Assembly: GCA_002292165.1 (NCBI GenBank) | Contig: DBBK01000101.1 | Coordinates: forward strand, 1 to 6,002 | Source: Brevundimonas sp. UBA986 | GTDB taxonomy: Bacteria; Pseudomonadota; Alphaproteobacteria; Caulobacterales; Caulobacteraceae | Direction of reading: 5' to 3' | Length of the DNA stretch: 6,002 nucleotides | Shown: in pieces, positions 5,026-6,002 of the stretch | How the letters are laid out: each line of letters begins with the position of its first letter | Position numbering within the stretch: the stretch's first letter is position 1 | Notes under the pieces: generated by a model | Told to the model about the DNA's origin: nothing | The model's database searches: none | The model's input: the letters and a program-made list of their open reading frames with translations, nothing else | Translations under genes and position numbers: made by a program

Positions 5026-5634
5026 ATGAAGGTCACAGTCCTCGGTGCCAGCGGTCGCGCCGGATCGGAAATCACGAAGGAGCTGGCCTCGCGCGGCCAC
5101 TCCGTCACCGCCATCGCCCGCAAACCCCAGGCCATTCCGATCGACGACCTCATCACCCCTGTTCAGGGGGACGCCTCCGACCCCACCGCTTTGGCCACCC
5201 TGATCGAGGGCTCCGACGCCGTGGTCAGCGCCCTGCATTTCGACGTCCCCGCCGCCACCCTGCTGTCGGCCCTGACCACCGCCGGGGTCCCTCGCCTGCT
5301 TGTCGCCGGCGGCGCCGCCAGCCTGGAGGTCGCCCCCGGCGTCCGCCTGATCGACACGCCCGAGTTCCCCGAGGAATGGAAGGTCTTCGCCCAGGGCGGC
5401 ATCACCTTCCTCGACGCCCTGAAGGCCGAGAAGGCCATCGACTGGACCTTCTTCTCCCCCGCCGCCTTCATCGAGGAAGGCCCGCGCCTCGGCCGTTTCC
5501 GCCTGGGAACCGACCAGCTGGTGACCGACGACAAGGGTGAGAGCCGCATCAGCTTCGCCGACTACGCCATCGCCATGGTCGATGAGGTCGAGCAGCACAG
5601 ACACCCGAAGGCGCGCTTCACCGCCGCCTACTAG
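5026..5634 (+). CDS. NAD(P)H-binding reductase, atypical SDR of the COG2910/YwnB type
   Basis: This 202-residue protein has a Rossmann fold. MKVTVLGASGRAGSEI opens the first strand, and GASGRAG (7-13) is the GxxGxxG dinucleotide loop. Further family marks are AIARKP (29-34), QGDASDP (47-53), GSDAVVSAL (62-70), LLVAGGAASLEVAPGVRLID (91-110), DWTFFSPAA (139-147) and ESRISFADYAIAMVDEVE (172-189), with the usual RFTxxY ending. These proteins are annotated as putative NADH-flavin reductases or NmrA-like oxidoreductases; the real substrate is generally unknown. There is no classical SDR YxxxK pair. The ATG at 5026 has GGAG (5014-5017) 8 bases upstream. The frame is open to 4948, but that stretch overlaps the HxlR start and its operator. 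It is probably controlled by the divergent HxlR protein and ends in the terminator at 5658-5687. Confidence 0.93.
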   Translation: MKVTVLGASGRAGSEITKELASRGHSVTAIARKPQAIPIDDLITPVQGDASDPTALATLIEGSDAVVSALHFDVPAATLLSALTTAGVPRLLVAGGAASLEVAPGVRLIDTPEFPEEWKVFAQGGITFLDALKAEKAIDWTFFSPAAFIEEGPRLGRFRLGTDQLVTDDKGESRISFADYAIAMVDEVEQHRHPKARFTAAY

Positions 5635-5657
5635 ACGCGACGCAGGCGCAAACGAAA

Positions 5658-5687
5658 ACGGCGGCGGAGATCGCTCTCCGCCGCCGT
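5658..5687. terminator. Bidirectional intrinsic terminator
   Basis: A perfect 13-bp stem (5658-5670 with 5675-5687) closes a 4-base loop. On the plus strand it is followed by CATTCTTTT. On the minus strand the next bases are TTTCGTTT, again U-rich, and the loop becomes GCGA, a GNRA tetraloop. It lies 23 bases after the reductase stop and about 47 bases after the rplA stop. It should therefore stop both converging transcripts. Confidence 0.88.
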
Positions 5688-5711
5688 CATTCTTTTGGGC
5701 TAACGCGCGTT

Positions 5712-5728
5712 CGGGCTGCTTGAGCCCG
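5712..5728 (-). other. Small hairpin between rplA and the terminator
   Basis: CGGGCT (5712-5717) and AGCCCG (5723-5728) form a 6-bp stem with a 5-base loop, 6 bases after the rplA stop codon. No T-run follows on either strand, so it is not a terminator by itself. It may protect the 3' end of the ribosomal transcript or simply be chance in GC-rich DNA. Confidence 0.35.
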
Positions 5729-5734
5729 GTTCGC

Positions 5735-6002
5735 TTACGCCAGCGAGGCCGGGTCGACCTTGAAGCCCGGGCCCATCGTCGAGGACAGGGTGATGCGCTT
5801 CACATAGGTGCCCTTGGCGCCCGAGGGCTTGGCGCGGTTCAGCGCGTCCACATAGGCCTTGACGTTGGCTTCGAGGGCTTCCTGGGTGAAGGAGACCTTG
5901 CCGATGCCGCCATGGGCGATACCGGCCTTCTCGACGCGGAACTCCACGGCGCCGCCCTTGGCGTCCTTGACGGCCTGGGCGACGTTCGGGGTCACGGTGC
6001 CG
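5735..6002 (-). CDS. rplA: 50S ribosomal protein L1, C-terminal part (runs off the right edge)
   Basis: The last 88 codons of L1 and the stop TAA (5735-5737) are present. The visible protein contains GTVTPNVAQAVKDAKGG, where domain II returns to domain I, then EFRVEKAGIAHGGIGKVSF and the conserved C-terminal region AKGTYVKRITLSSTMGPGF. It ends KVDPASLA. L1 forms the mobile L1 stalk, which helps release deacylated tRNA from the E site, and in many bacteria it represses its own rplK-rplA mRNA. The 5' part and presumably rplK lie to the right, beyond the window. The strong terminator downstream means this transcript should not extend to rplJ. Confidence 0.97.
   Translation of the reverse strand, partial: GTVTPNVAQAVKDAKGGAVEFRVEKAGIAHGGIGKVSFTQEALEANVKAYVDALNRAKPSGAKGTYVKRITLSSTMGPGFKVDPASLA

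Noticed and set aside
4828..5604. Minus-strand open frame of 258 codons opposite the reductase
   Set aside because: It is glycine-rich and low-complexity, and it is antisense to a clear Rossmann-fold gene and out of frame with HxlR.

Overview
The window is high-GC DNA (roughly two thirds G+C by eye), densely coded, with strong G/C preference at third codon positions. The protein set suggests an alphaproteobacterium, most likely of the Caulobacterales (Caulobacter/Brevundimonas type): ribosomal stalk genes, a DUF47 protein plus PiT transporter, an AspH-like hydroxylase, and a COG2910 reductase paired with an HxlR regulator. The genus is inferred from the general look of the proteins, not from a search.

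Both ends carry ribosomal protein genes on the minus strand. The right edge holds the 3' end of rplA (L1). The left edge holds all of rplJ (L10) followed by the 5' end of rplL (L7/L12). In many bacteria rplK-rplA-rplJ-rplL lie next to each other. Here about 5 kb with genes on both strands separates rplA from rplJ. A strong two-way hairpin terminator lies just after rplA, and a structured leader lies in front of rplJ, so rplJL should have its own promoter and its own L10 feedback control.

From left to right, the inserted block starts with a gene-poor stretch of about 470 bases (703-1170). It holds the rplJ leader, a candidate rplJ promoter and the start region of the next gene. Next is a plus-strand TPR plus aspartyl/asparaginyl beta-hydroxylase protein (1171-2340). 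It converges on a compact minus-strand operon read in the order DUF47 (PhoU-like), PiT phosphate transporter, NUDIX hydrolase (4455 down to 2356). Gaps in that operon are one base and a four-base stop/start overlap. Last comes a divergent pair: an HxlR-family repressor with a single cysteine (minus) and a COG2910 NAD(P)H-binding reductase (plus). They share a 53-base intergenic region with two half-palindromes spaced 10 bp apart, a likely operator.

Functionally the block holds three independent units: a 2-oxoglutarate oxygenase, a low-affinity phosphate uptake operon with a phosphate-linked hydrolase, and a redox- or electrophile-responsive regulator/reductase pair. I see no insertion sequence, tRNA, rRNA, CRISPR array or phage gene. 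Nothing demonstrably forms a new kind of system. The most interesting points are the split ribosomal operon, the NUDIX gene coupled to PiT, and the HxlR operator region.
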